Source: a virus. From it: 64,000 nucleotides of DNA. The stretch is from positions 124,001 through 188,000 of IMG/VR virus record IMGVR_UViG_3300013114_000447. One strand, 5' to 3'. This document shows positions 36,526 through 46,900 of the stretch, piece by piece (within the stretch, counting starts at the first letter, position 1; every line of letters begins with the position of its first letter). The translations under genes and the position numbers were made by a program. Below the pieces are notes generated by a model. That model had not been told where the DNA came from. It ran no database searches and saw only the letters and a list, made by a program, of their open reading frames with translations.

Positions 36526-37506
36526 ATGAAGAGAGTATTGATTATTGATGCGTTAAATGCTTATTTGCGCGCATATATTGTAGACCCCAGCATTTCCACT
36601 AATGGAGAACCCATTGGGGGGATCAAGGGTTTTATTAAGATCTTGCAACGACATGTGCGCGAGACGAAACCCGATCAGATCGTGATCGTATGGGATGGTC
36701 CCAACGGCTCGAAGAAGCGCAAGAGCACTGACAAAAACTATAAGGCCGGCCGCAAGCCTATTCGCTTAAATCGGGCTTTCCACAATCTTACGGATGATGA
36801 AGAATTGCACAACAAGATGTGGCAGCAAAGTCGTGTGATTGAATACTTTAATCAAATGCCTATTGTACAGTTTATGATCCCTGAGATTGAAGCTGATGAT
36901 GTGATTGCTTATCTTACACATATGCATTATTACAAGGGATGGCAGAAGATTATTATTTCTAATGATCGTGACTTTATGCAGCTATGCGATGATGAAACGG
37001 TGTTGCTGCGACCCACCAAGAACGAGCTACTTAACAAGTCACGCATCATTGAACAGACCGGCATTCATCCGACTAACATGGCGTTGGCCCGAGCCATCGC
37101 TGGTGATGCCTCGGACAACCTCCCTGGTATCAAAGGCGCCGGATTGGCGACAGTAGGCAAAAGATTAAACTTTTTGAGCGATAGTAAATCTTACACCATT
37201 GATGAGGTGGTAGAATATTGCGGCAAAAGCAAAGCCAAGCTTAAGTTCTTCACCAACATCGCAGAGAACCAAAGTTTGATCGAACACAACTACAAGATGA
37301 TGCAACTGTATGCTCCGCAGATGTCAGTGCAGTCTAAACAACACGTTCAACACACTATTGAAAACTTTGAGTGCGAATTTAATAAAACTGAGATTATTGG
37401 TATGATGCGCGCCGATGGATTCGGCGAGTTAAATTGGGAAGTTCTTAAGGAAAACTTAAACAAGATCAATAAGGACTGTGTTGACGTCAACAAAGAAATA
37501 TTTTAA
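36526..37506 (+). CDS. 5'-3' exonuclease/flap endonuclease
   Basis: 326 residues from ATG 36526 with AGGAGGG upstream. V-L-I-I-D-A-L-N-A-Y near the start, V-W-D-G-P-N-G-S-K-K-R, E-I-E-A-D-D-V-I and I-I-S-N-D-R-D-F are the metal-binding motifs of the PolA-type 5'-nuclease/RNase H family. G-D-A-S-D-N-L-P-G-I-K-G is the helix-3-turn-helix DNA grip. It should remove RNA primers and complements the exonuclease-less PolA at 29875. It has its own sigma70 promoter. Confidence 0.9.
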   Translation: MKRVLIIDALNAYLRAYIVDPSISTNGEPIGGIKGFIKILQRHVRETKPDQIVIVWDGPNGSKKRKSTDKNYKAGRKPIRLNRAFHNLTDDEELHNKMWQQSRVIEYFNQMPIVQFMIPEIEADDVIAYLTHMHYYKGWQKIIISNDRDFMQLCDDETVLLRPTKNELLNKSRIIEQTGIHPTNMALARAIAGDASDNLPGIKGAGLATVGKRLNFLSDSKSYTIDEVVEYCGKSKAKLKFFTNIAENQSLIEHNYKMMQLYAPQMSVQSKQHVQHTIENFECEFNKTEIIGMMRADGFGELNWEVLKENLNKINKDCVDVNKEIF

Positions 37507-37513
37507 AATTGAT

Positions 37514-37541
37514 TTGACTTTAGCGCTCAATCAGTTATACT
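37514..37541 (+). promoter_or_regulatory. Sigma70-type promoter for helicase
   Basis: TTGACT at 37514-37519 and TATACT at 37536-37541 are 16 bases apart. An overlapping TATAAT follows at 37542-37547. Confidence 0.7.
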
Positions 37542-37567
37542 TATAATACACCATCGAGAGGGAATGA

Positions 37568-38944
37568 ATGCTCACTGAAAATGTGAATTTTGGAAGGTAC
37601 GGAAAAGCCTTCCAAGAGGGACTAGTACAACTTATTTTTGAAGACAGGCCGTTTGCGGATCAGATTACTGAAGTCCTCGATACACAGTTTTTAGAACTTG
37701 AATATTTACGCACATTTGTCTCAAAAGTAATAGATTATCGCACTAGATATAGCACCCACCCATCAGTAGAAGCTATGCTGACTATTCTGCGTACTGAGAT
37801 GGATGGTGAAGACGAAGTACTCCAGAACCAAGTGCGGGAATATTTTGCACGTATTCATACGCGCGAGATGTCAGATATTGAATATATCAAAGAGACTTCT
37901 CTTGATTTTTGCCGCAAGCAAAACCTTAAAGAAGCCATGATGAAATCGGTAGGGCTCTTGCAGAACTGTTCGTTTGATGAGATCTCTACCGTTATTAATG
38001 ATGCCCTTAAGCTTGGTTCGGAAAACAACTTTGGTTATGATTATCTCGCAGATTTTGAGGAGCGCTTTAAACTGAAGCACCGCGCTCCTGTTACCACTGG
38101 TTGGAAAGAGATTGATACCATTACTGGAGGTGGACTAGGCAAAAGCGAGCTAGGCGTCGTTATTGCGCCGACAGGTGCAGGAAAGTCTATGGCCCTTGTA
38201 CACTTGGGCTCCCAAGCGATCAAAGAAGGAAAGACTGTTGTTCATTATACTTTAGAACTGCAGGATACTGTTATCGGCACTCGCTATGATAGCTGTATTA
38301 CTGGTTATCCTCTTTCTGATATCCGTAATTTTAAAGACGATATCTATGAAGAGATCAAGGAACTCGATGGGGCGTTGATTGTAAAGGAATATCCTACTAA
38401 ATCAGCTACGACCAATACTATACGCTCTCACCTTGCACGACTTATTAAAAGAGATATCAAGCCCGGGCTTATCATTGTAGACTATGCGGATCTGCTTAAG
38501 CCCGTAACCGTGCGCAAAGAAAAGCGCAACGAACTCGAATCAATTTATGAAGAGCTTCGCGCTCTCGCCACAGAATTCAAATGTCCGATTTGGACAGCTT
38601 CACAGACTAATCGTTCTGGACTTAACGCTGAAGTCATAACGATGGAACAGATTTCCGAAGCCTTTAACAAGTGTTTCGTTGCTGATTTTATCTTTTCGAT
38701 CTCGCGCACTATTGAAGATAAACAAAACAACCAAGGCAAAATCTTTATTGCCAAAAACCGTAATGGACCGGATGGCATTATTTATCCTATTTTTATGGAT
38801 ACTTCCAATGTCAAGATTCAAATCCTCCCCAAAGCACAGATGCCGACAATGGCCACCGGAGTTGCAACAAGCCCGGTCGCGTTGGGAGTAAAACAACAAC
38901 AACAATTGTTGCGAGAAAAATATACAAAATTAAAAAGGAAATAA
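37568..38944 (+). CDS. dnaB: Replicative DNA helicase, DnaB/gp41-like
   Basis: 458 residues. The N-terminal domain is helical. The RecA-like core begins near residue 175 (T-G-W-K-E-I-D) and has Walker A A-P-T-G-A-G-K-S at about 200-208. It continues with L-I-I-V-D-Y-A-D-L-L (Walker B) and I-W-T-A-S-Q-T-N-R-S-G. These are the hexameric helicase motifs of DnaB and T4 gp41. No primase domain is fused and none is visible in the window. It has a sigma70 promoter and is 4 bases from the reductase gene. Confidence 0.9.
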   Translation: MLTENVNFGRYGKAFQEGLVQLIFEDRPFADQITEVLDTQFLELEYLRTFVSKVIDYRTRYSTHPSVEAMLTILRTEMDGEDEVLQNQVREYFARIHTREMSDIEYIKETSLDFCRKQNLKEAMMKSVGLLQNCSFDEISTVINDALKLGSENNFGYDYLADFEERFKLKHRAPVTTGWKEIDTITGGGLGKSELGVVIAPTGAGKSMALVHLGSQAIKEGKTVVHYTLELQDTVIGTRYDSCITGYPLSDIRNFKDDIYEEIKELDGALIVKEYPTKSATTNTIRSHLARLIKRDIKPGLIIVDYADLLKPVTVRKEKRNELESIYEELRALATEFKCPIWTASQTNRSGLNAEVITMEQISEAFNKCFVADFIFSISRTIEDKQNNQGKIFIAKNRNGPDGIIYPIFMDTSNVKIQILPKAQMPTMATGVATSPVALGVKQQQQLLREKYTKLKRK

Positions 38945-38948
38945 ACAA

Positions 38949-40913
38949 ATGAGAACCGCCGCTAACATCCGCAGATTTAGATTATCCGATGCATTCCTGG
39001 AGCCTTATAAAACTAAAGAGGTTCCATGGGGACCTATTGGTTATGTGACTTATAAACGCACCTATTCTCGCCGGCTCAATGAATTTGATCCAGAGTCCAC
39101 AGGCTCTGAGGAGTGGTGGCAGACATGCAAAAGAGTTATTGAAGGAATGTTTGACATGCAGAAGCAGCACGTATTCTTGCTGGGTCTCGAATGGAACGAT
39201 GGCAAAGCCCAGCGTACCGCCAAGGACGCCTATGACCGCCTCTTCAGTCTGAAATGGACACCCCCGGGCCGCGGCTTGTGGATGATGGGTACCAAGTTTG
39301 TAGAAGAGAAGACTGCCGCAGGACTTTTTAACTGCGCTTTCCGTTCTACTAAAGACCTCTCGCACAAGGGTGGTTATCTCTTTGCGTGGATGATGGATGC
39401 ATTGATGCTTGGAATTGGTGTAGGGTTCGACACCGAAGGAGCCGGTAGCTTGACGGTCCACGAACCGAGCTATACTAATGATAAGCTCGTTATTGACGAT
39501 TCTCGTGAAGGATGGGTGGACTCGGTTCATCTATTGCTGGATGGATTTTTCTTTGGCAGCAAAGTACCGAAGTTTGATTATTCGGCTATTCGCCCAGAAG
39601 GAGCACTCATCGCTGGTTTCGGTGGTACCTCTAGTGGTGCGGCGCCCCTTAAAGAATTACACCAAAGTTTGATTGAACACTATACCGAGCGGATTGGAGA
39701 GCCTATCACATCCGTTGATATTGTAGACACCGAAAACCTCATCGGTCGATGTGTGGTATCGGGCAACGTGCGCCGTTCGGCTGCGCTAGCAATGGGGCGT
39801 CACGATGACAGATTATACTTGGAGATGAAAAACGATCAAGAAAAACTGTACCACCATCGATGGGGCTCAAACAACTCTTTTAATGCTGTAGTCGGCATGG
39901 ACTATAGCTGGCACGCAGAACAAAGTCAGAAGAACGGAGAGCCTGGATATATTTGGCTCGATAATGCTCGTACTCGTGGAAGATTTAAAGACGGCGAGCG
40001 ACTTGATGACATTAACGTTGCCGGCTTTAACCCATGCGTGGAACAACAACTAGAAGATGCAGAGTTGTGTTGCTTGGTCGAGACATTCCCAGCGATGCAT
40101 GATAATTTAGAAGACTACTTACGCACATTAAAGATTGCATATTTATACGGAAAGACGATTACTCTTTCAAACACACACTGGCCTGAGACAAACGCCAAGA
40201 TGCTGAAGAACCGCCGTATTGGCTTGTCCCAATCAGGGGTTGTGCAGGCTTTTAACAAACACGGCCGCCGGCAAATGTATGAATGGTGTGACCGTGGTTA
40301 CGAATACGTCAGCGAACTAGATGAAGAATATTCCAACTGGCTGTGTATTCCTAAGTCAATTCGTACCACTTCTATTAAGCCCTCTGGAACAGTGTCTCTT
40401 CTTAATGGATCGACCCCGGGCATTCATTTTCCGGAGAGCGAACATTATATTCGACGCATTCGCTTTTCTCACACCTCTCAAGTCTTAGACAGACTTAAAG
40501 CAGCCGGGTATCATATCGAAGAGGATGCTTACTCTCCCAACACAATGGTTGTGGAGTTTCCCGTGCACGAACCTTATTTTACAAAGAGCAAAAAAGAGGT
40601 TACGATGTGGGAGCAGCTTGAAATCGCAGCCCAATACCAACATTATTGGGCCGACAATTCAGTCTCCGTAACTGTGACCTTTAATGAAGAAGAGTCCCTG
40701 CAGCTTAAGGATGCTCTGGAAATGTATGAAACGCGCTTGAAAGCGGTTTCATTTTTGAAATATAGTGAAACCGGTTATAAGCAAGCCCCTTATGAATCGA
40801 TTACTAAAGAAAAATACGAGAAAATGATTAAGAAAATTAAGCCTCTCCAACGCATGGATACCGAGGGAGGCGCAGGAACCAAGTTTTGTACAAATGACAC
40901 ATGTGAAATTTAA
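38949..40913 (+). CDS. nrdJ: Class II (B12-dependent) ribonucleotide reductase
   Basis: 654 residues, near the monomeric Lactobacillus-type enzyme (739). R-G-L-W-M-M-G-T and C-A-F-R-S-T-K-D lie early; N-P-C-V-E is the radical-chemistry Asn/Cys/Glu motif; K-P-S-G-T-V-S-L-L-N-G-S-T-P-G-I-H is the family hallmark. The tail ends in C-T-N-D-T-C-E-I, the redox pair that is reduced by thioredoxin. It makes deoxynucleotides without oxygen or a separate small subunit but needs adenosylcobalamin from the host. It is 4 bases after the helicase. Confidence 0.9.
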   Translation: MRTAANIRRFRLSDAFLEPYKTKEVPWGPIGYVTYKRTYSRRLNEFDPESTGSEEWWQTCKRVIEGMFDMQKQHVFLLGLEWNDGKAQRTAKDAYDRLFSLKWTPPGRGLWMMGTKFVEEKTAAGLFNCAFRSTKDLSHKGGYLFAWMMDALMLGIGVGFDTEGAGSLTVHEPSYTNDKLVIDDSREGWVDSVHLLLDGFFFGSKVPKFDYSAIRPEGALIAGFGGTSSGAAPLKELHQSLIEHYTERIGEPITSVDIVDTENLIGRCVVSGNVRRSAALAMGRHDDRLYLEMKNDQEKLYHHRWGSNNSFNAVVGMDYSWHAEQSQKNGEPGYIWLDNARTRGRFKDGERLDDINVAGFNPCVEQQLEDAELCCLVETFPAMHDNLEDYLRTLKIAYLYGKTITLSNTHWPETNAKMLKNRRIGLSQSGVVQAFNKHGRRQMYEWCDRGYEYVSELDEEYSNWLCIPKSIRTTSIKPSGTVSLLNGSTPGIHFPESEHYIRRIRFSHTSQVLDRLKAAGYHIEEDAYSPNTMVVEFPVHEPYFTKSKKEVTMWEQLEIAAQYQHYWADNSVSVTVTFNEEESLQLKDALEMYETRLKAVSFLKYSETGYKQAPYESITKEKYEKMIKKIKPLQRMDTEGGAGTKFCTNDTCEI

Positions 40914-40925
40914 AGTGGAGGATAT

Positions 40926-41204
40926 GTGATAAAACCCGTTAATAGATATATTCAGATTACACAGCCTGAATTAGAAACCCAAGCAGAATCTCAGATTTTG
41001 TTACCGGCAGACTTTAAGCCGGAAGAAGAACGCTACAAGGTAGTAACCATTGAATCTTGGGCGCCCGATGTTCGCTTCGCCGATCAACTAGAAATACAGT
41101 GTCGGGCTGTTGTGGACGCTTCAATGATAGAAGAAATAAAGGTGCAAAATGGACGAATTACTGTTGTTCAAGATAATTATGTTATAGCAATTTTAACTGA
41201 ATGA
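40926..41204 (+). CDS. GroES-like co-chaperonin
   Basis: 92 residues from a GTG start with GGAGG upstream. I-K-P-V-N-R-Y-I-Q-I near the start and E-E-E-R-Y-K-V in the middle fit the roof and barrel of the co-chaperonin fold. D-N-Y-V-I-A-I-L at the end resembles the E-x-I-L-A-I-V end of GroES. T4 uses a co-chaperonin (gp31) to fold gp23. The GroEL partner lies 15 kb away at 55892. Confidence 0.65.
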   Translation: MIKPVNRYIQITQPELETQAESQILLPADFKPEEERYKVVTIESWAPDVRFADQLEIQCRAVVDASMIEEIKVQNGRITVVQDNYVIAILTE

Positions 41205-41220
41205 CAGGAAACACACTTAT

Positions 41221-42177
41221 ATGCCCATTGACAAAAACTTTTATAATCAGTCGTCTGCAGCCAATTTGGGGTGGGATCCCTCGTGGTTTACTGAAAAATA
41301 CTACGATGATAAATTGGTTCGAGCCGTTAAAAAATGGCAAAAGGAGCGAGGTCTCACGCCTGATGGCTTAGTGGGTCCAATGACATTTCGTCGTATTTGG
41401 ACGGAAAGACAATCAAATATTGATGAGCATAAGCCATCGACGCCAAGCTATTCTAATTATATTGTTTATAATGGAAACTTTATTCCTATTGACTGGGATA
41501 AGGTAGTATTGTGGTCGGAGAATGGGGGACTGAAGGCAAAGCCAGGGAGCCACTACGATTACAGTGGTCGACCCGGCCGAGCAATTCGCTATTTTGTTAA
41601 TCATTGGGATGTCTGCTTAAATTCTCGCGCCTGCCAACAGGTGCTAGACAATCGAGGAATTTCAGTTCATTTTCTAATTGATAATGACGGGACGATTTAC
41701 CAGACTATTGATATGCAACATGGTTGCTGGCATGCGGGAAGCGAGAGGGCCAACCGGGCGTCGGTGGGGGTAGAGATTTCTAATGCTTATTACCCTAAAT
41801 ATCAAGAGTGGTATGTGCGGAATGGCTACGGAGAACGTCCGATGCTCGAAGGGGTAAGATGCCAAGGAGAGGAGTTGGATTCTTTTATGGGGTTCTACCC
41901 AGCCCAAATTAGGGCGCTTAAGCAATTGTGGAAAGCCATTCATCATGGGCTGAACATTCCTTATACTGCGCCCCAGAACCAGTTCAATAATACAGCGAGC
42001 AAGTATGTACAGGATGTTAAGTACGGAGATTTTCGTGGCTTTGTAAGTCACTACCACGTTTCTAAGAACAAGATTGATTGTGCAGGCTTAGATATCAAGA
42101 CTATTCTTGAAGAGGTTGAAGAAGAGGAAGCAACTGGATATAATAGTGCCAGCGCCGTGTGTGAAGATCGTTCATGA
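41221..42177 (+). CDS. Endolysin: N-acetylmuramoyl-L-alanine amidase
   Basis: 318 residues with an AGGAAA site upstream. Residues 15-60 hold a peptidoglycan-binding domain (W-Q-K-E-R-G-L-T-P-D-G, V-G-P-M-T-F). Residues about 115-290 are an amidase_2 domain: Y-F-V-N-H-W-D, then G-C-W-H-A-G-S and V-G-V-E-I-S-N, and near the end H-Y-H-V-S-K-N-K-I-D-C. The first His, that later His and the final Cys match the T7-lysozyme zinc ligands. It cuts the stem peptide from glycan and lyses the host. No holin is adjacent. Confidence 0.88.
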   Translation: MPIDKNFYNQSSAANLGWDPSWFTEKYYDDKLVRAVKKWQKERGLTPDGLVGPMTFRRIWTERQSNIDEHKPSTPSYSNYIVYNGNFIPIDWDKVVLWSENGGLKAKPGSHYDYSGRPGRAIRYFVNHWDVCLNSRACQQVLDNRGISVHFLIDNDGTIYQTIDMQHGCWHAGSERANRASVGVEISNAYYPKYQEWYVRNGYGERPMLEGVRCQGEELDSFMGFYPAQIRALKQLWKAIHHGLNIPYTAPQNQFNNTASKYVQDVKYGDFRGFVSHYHVSKNKIDCAGLDIKTILEEVEEEEATGYNSASAVCEDRS

Positions 42178-43048
42178 ATATGAAGAAATAGTAATTGGGA
42201 GTAATTTAACCGCAGTTTTATATGCCTTTAGCAATAAGTTGCCCCTTTTTTTCACTCGTCTGCAACAGCCTTTTCGCTTTGATTATTTAGACACGCACCT
42301 AGATATCGCTTGTGTGGGAATGGAAAATCGTACTCGCGAGCTTCTTACTCACCATGGCAAGATTAACGTTGGGCTGCCCAAAAAATTGCTTTGGGAGCGA
42401 TTGTTGTTTATAATTTCCCTGGCAGGCAGGGCGCCCCTAAGCACTCTTTGTCAGAGCATTAGACATAATGGCGAATCTCTGATTTGTTCTAACGAGTACT
42501 CAAAAATAGCTGAAGTTAAATTTCAAAAAGCTTATTATTTTGGAGACGATAATTGTTCTGGCTTAGTTAATGAAAAAAGAGTTGCCAATCCTTCATATAT
42601 GTGCTATGATTGGATAGCATTCAATCGTGGAGGAAAGCATGAAATCGATCTTATCGAAACCACAGACAGCTTTGTCAAGCAAATCTGGTTTTATCCTACA
42701 GATCGCGTTGATGGCAACTCTCCTATCAAGGATGCTTGCTTAGTTTCCACGCTCACCAAAGAAGAACTACTAGATTTTGATTACTCCCAAACGATGGCGA
42801 GATTTAAGATGATAGCAGAGATGAGAGACAGAGAAATGAGAGGACCGTTTAATGGCTATTCCCCTGCGGGCAATCCGAAATATTATAATTTTAGAACTTC
42901 TATCATCGGCCGCGAGACAAGCAAGAAATCGGCGCGCCCACGAGCCTCCCTCTCTACGGTTGAGGTTTCAACCATTCAAGAAGAAACTTTGCTCGAAGAT
43001 TTACCACAGGCTTGTGTGGGATACGATAGACTTTTAGAGAACTTATGA
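42158..43048 (+). CDS. Unknown protein with nucleotide-binding-like start
   Basis: About 296 residues. The frame opens earlier (TTG 42107), but I prefer GTG 42158, giving M-K-I-V-H-E-Y-E-E-I-V-I-G-S-N-L, a natural start for this type; no good ribosome site is seen for either. The I-V-I-G-S-N-L-T-A-V-L-Y-A-F segment looks like a flavin/NAD-binding beta-alpha start. The rest has D-Y-L-D-T-H-L-D and a polar, basic C-terminus. The sequence overlaps the endolysin by 20 bases and the next gene by 4. Function is not recognised. Confidence 0.5.
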   Translation, partial: CVKIVHEYEEIVIGSNLTAVLYAFSNKLPLFFTRLQQPFRFDYLDTHLDIACVGMENRTRELLTHHGKINVGLPKKLLWERLLFIISLAGRAPLSTLCQSIRHNGESLICSNEYSKIAEVKFQKAYYFGDDNCSGLVNEKRVANPSYMCYDWIAFNRGGKHEIDLIETTDSFVKQIWFYPTDRVDGNSPIKDACLVSTLTKEELLDFDYSQTMARFKMIAEMRDREMRGPFNGYSPAGNPKYYNFRTSIIGRETSKKSARPRASLSTVEVSTIQEETLLEDLPQACVGYDRLLENL

Positions 43049-43947
43049 GCGATGGGCGGCACACACATCTAGCCGGTATTATACCGCTAGCTAACCTGAC
43101 TACTGATTTTGATCTCCCCACTCCGGAGTGCCTCACGCCTGTGGATCCTGGCTTCACCGCCATCCAAAAAGCAGTGTTTGAATGTGCTGTCGCAGGATGT
43201 CAGACCATATGGATTGTGGCCAACGACGATTTGGCACCTTTAGTAAAGAAAGTGGTTGGAGAGTGGACATATGATCCCGTTTATTACTCGCGCTCTCACA
43301 GCATCTTTCCCAGCGAGCATCGTAAAGAGATCCCTATATATTATGTGCCTATCCACCCCAAAGATCGCGACCGCCGCGATTCTTATGGATGGTCAGTGCT
43401 GCATGGCATTAATTCTGCGTGGAGGGTAGCTAATATTATTTCGCGGTGGGTCGTTCCCGATAAGTATTTTGTCACATTTCCAATGAGTGCGTATAATGTC
43501 TATGCCCTCAGAAATTTCCGGGCAAAAATTTCAGATTTTGAAAATAACTTTTTTTTAACTCACAATGGCAAAACTGTAAAGGATAATGAACACTTGGCGT
43601 TTACTATGTTTAGTGAAGACTTCATTCACTGCCGTCGCCATGTGAACAAAACTACGACAAGAGAATACTTAAATCCTGGGCCCGATGAAAAATACCCCCA
43701 AGAAAAACTACCACTCGCAAAAAGGTGGTCTGCCAGAGGGTTTGACTTCGCTACTATTTTTGAGAAGATTAATGAAAAGAATTCATACAAAATGGACATA
43801 GATTGGTATTATGACATTTCCAAATGGTCAGAATATCAAGCCTTTATGGGTTCAGAAAATTTCATACAAAAACCATCAAATAGCTTGACAAAGGCGCATA
43901 CACATGTTAAATTACCATATAGAGAGGGAGAAATAGATGACGATTAA
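43045..43947 (+). CDS. Nucleotidyltransferase-like protein (putative)
   Basis: 300 residues. The start, A-G-I-I-P-L-A-N-L, then P-E-C-L-T-P-V and T-A-I-Q-K-A-V-F-E-C-A-V-A-G-C, then I-W-I-V-A-N-D-D, follow the GT-A-fold sugar-nucleotide transferase order. The usual G-x-G-T-R-L signature is missing. The end is acidic. It overlaps its neighbours by 4 and 11 bases. Catalysis is uncertain; a repurposed fold is possible. Confidence 0.5.
   Translation: MSDGRHTHLAGIIPLANLTTDFDLPTPECLTPVDPGFTAIQKAVFECAVAGCQTIWIVANDDLAPLVKKVVGEWTYDPVYYSRSHSIFPSEHRKEIPIYYVPIHPKDRDRRDSYGWSVLHGINSAWRVANIISRWVVPDKYFVTFPMSAYNVYALRNFRAKISDFENNFFLTHNGKTVKDNEHLAFTMFSEDFIHCRRHVNKTTTREYLNPGPDEKYPQEKLPLAKRWSARGFDFATIFEKINEKNSYKMDIDWYYDISKWSEYQAFMGSENFIQKPSNSLTKAHTHVKLPYREGEIDDD
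43885..43913 (+). promoter_or_regulatory. Possible sigma70 promoter for dnaE
   Basis: TTGACA at 43885-43890 and TAAATT at 43908-43913 are 17 bases apart, inside the end of the preceding gene. The -10 matches only 4 of 6, so this is weak. Confidence 0.35.
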
Positions 43948-46900
43948 ATTCGTGGGGCTTCACGCCCACAGTGTGGCAGGATCTATCTTTGATGCAATCG
44001 GATACCCCGATGCTCATATGGATTTTGCTTTTGAGAACGGGAGCGATGCGTTAGCGCTCACGGACCATGGAAACATGAACGGACTAGCGGGACAGGTTTT
44101 GCATGCCAAGAAGATGCAGGCAGAGGGCAAAGACTTTAAACCGATTTTCGGCGTCGAGGCTTACTTCATTCCTTCCATTGAAGAATGGCGAGAAGAATAT
44201 GAAGCAGCCATGGCCGACAAGAAACGTGCTCGAAGCGCAAAGAAAGACGCAGCTTCGGGTGCAACAGTAGAAGACGAGACCGATAGCAAGAAGGTGCAAG
44301 GCTTATTGCGCCGACGTCGCCATCTCATTCTATTGGCTCAAAATCAAACCGGACTTAATAATCTCTTTAAGCTGGTTTCTGAAAGCTATAAGAGCGAGAA
44401 CTTTTATCGGTATCCGCGCATGGACTACGCACTATTAGAGAAGTATGGTGAAGGCGTTATTGCTGCATCGGCTTGTCTCGGTGGAGTGTATGCCGGAAAC
44501 TACTGGGAGAATGGTATTTATGATGAAGAGGGCAATCGCACCGGCGTAAACCGCGAAGGAGCGCTCGATGATATGCGCGAGACTACCCGTCGTATGCAAG
44601 CAGTCTTTGGAGATCGCTGGTATGGCGAGCTACAGTGGAACAACATTAAAGAACAGCATGAACTTAACCAGCTCATTATTCAGATTTCGGAAGAGTTTGA
44701 TATGAAGCTGATTTCCACAGCCGACAGCCACTACCCGAACCAGACCGCATGGAAGGATAGGGAGTTATACAAGCGCCTAGGCTGGCTTGGAAAAGGAACT
44801 CCATCCTGGGGTGAGGGTGCGGAATTCCCCGAGGGTGTAGAAGAGATTGGATACGAACTGTATCCCAAGAATGGCGATCAAATGTGGGAGAGCTATCAGA
44901 ACTATTGCAAGAGCAGCGGTTTTGAATATGATGATGCATTAGTGATGAACAGCATCACAGAAACCTACCACATCGCCCACGACCGCATTGAAAGCTTCTT
45001 TCCAGATACAACCGTGCGGCTTCCTGACTTTGTGGTGCCGGCTGGTACAACAGCCACCCAGGCTCTGGTCAACTATGCGCTTGAAGGCTTGCGTCTTAAG
45101 GGATTACAAAACAACAAAGAATATTTAGCGCGCCTGCGCCGCGAACTTGATGTCATTGATGACCGAGGCTTCTCCAAATATTTCTTGACGATGAAAGCTA
45201 TCGCTGATGAGGCCACCAAGCAGATGCTTGCTGGTCCTGGGCGAGGGTCAGCCGCTGGTTCGCTGGTTGCCTACGCACTCGGAATTACACAGGTCGATCC
45301 GATCAAGTATAACCTTCTGTTCTCGCGCTTTCTGCGTTCAGATGCAACCGACTATCCTGATATCGATTATGATGTATCGGACAGTATGGAATTGAAAGAG
45401 AAGTTAGTTGAGATGTGGGGTGAAGATTGTGTAGCCCCGATCTCCAACTGGAACACTTTGCAGTTGAGATCTCTTATCAAAGACATCTCAAAGCTTTATG
45501 GTATCCCCTTTACAGAGGTTAACAATGTCACTAGTGTGATGATGAGAGAGGCCACACCCGAGGCCAAGAAGAAGCATGGCATCAAAGCCGGCATCTATGC
45601 GCCCACCTGGGAAGAGGTGATGGAGTTTTCCGTCACGCTCCAAGCCTTTCTCCAGAAGTATCCGGAGGTCAAAGCTCGTGTTGAAGGTCTTGTGGGACAA
45701 GTACGCTCCTGCTCTCGACATGCAGGTGGTGTTGTCATCGCTGAAGATCTCGACCGTCACATGCCATTGATTAACTCTGGTGGTGTCCGTCAATCTCCCT
45801 GGAGTGAGGGGCAGAACGTGCGGCATCTAGAACCGATGGGATTCATTAAATTTGATTTGCTCGGACTCTCGACATTAAAGATGATGGAAGGGTGCATCGA
45901 ACATATCTTGCGGCGCCATCATGGTGTTGAGGAGCCGACTTTCGATGATATTTTAGACTATTATAATAAGACCATCCATCCCGATGTGATTGACTTTGAT
46001 GATCTTGAGGTATATAAGAATATCTTTCACCAAGGCAAGTGGGCAGGCGTCTTTCAGTTCACCGAGCAAGGAGCGCAGAGTTTCTGTACGAGAGTAAAGC
46101 CAACCAACATCATTGATGTTTCGGCTATTACTTCTATCTTTCGTCCAGGTCCGCTGTCGGCTGGTGTTGACGTTGATTACGTTGAAGCCAAGAACCACCC
46201 ACAGTATGTATCGTATCTCTCTGATGAGGCTCAAGAAATTACTGAAGAAACTTTTGGCTTTCTTATCTTTCAAGAACAGATTGCGTTGCTAGCTCATAAA
46301 TTAGGTGGACTTACTCTTGACGAAGGCAATATGCTGCGCAAGGTGCTGACCAAGAAGGGCACCGGCAAGAACAGTGTCAAGGCTAAGCTGCACACCAAGT
46401 TTATCAAGGGATGCGCGGCCAAGAAAATTCACCGAGACAAGGCTGAAGATCTCTGGAACAAGTTTGAGTATTTCTCTGGCTATGGTTTCAACAAGTCGCA
46501 CGCAGTTAGTTATAGCATTATCTCTTATCAGTGTGCGTGGCTGTGGAATTATTATCCTTCTGAGTGGATGGCTGCGTTCTTGGACAAAGAGCCTGAGACC
46601 AGAAAAGAAAAGGCAATCAACATCGCCAAGAAATATGGTTTTAAGATTGCACCACTGGATATCAACAAGTCCGGCACAGTATGGGAGATCAGTGACGATG
46701 GTAAGACTCTTATTCAGCCTCTGACTTCTATCAAGGGTCTAGGCATGGCCGCCATCGAACAGATTCTTGACCATCGACCCTTTAAGAACGCGGAAGATCT
46801 CTTGTTCCGAGAAGGTATATCATACAGCAAATTCAACAAGAAAGCTTTGGATGCGCTAGCACGAGGTGGAGCTTTAGATGATATTATCGATGATAGATTC

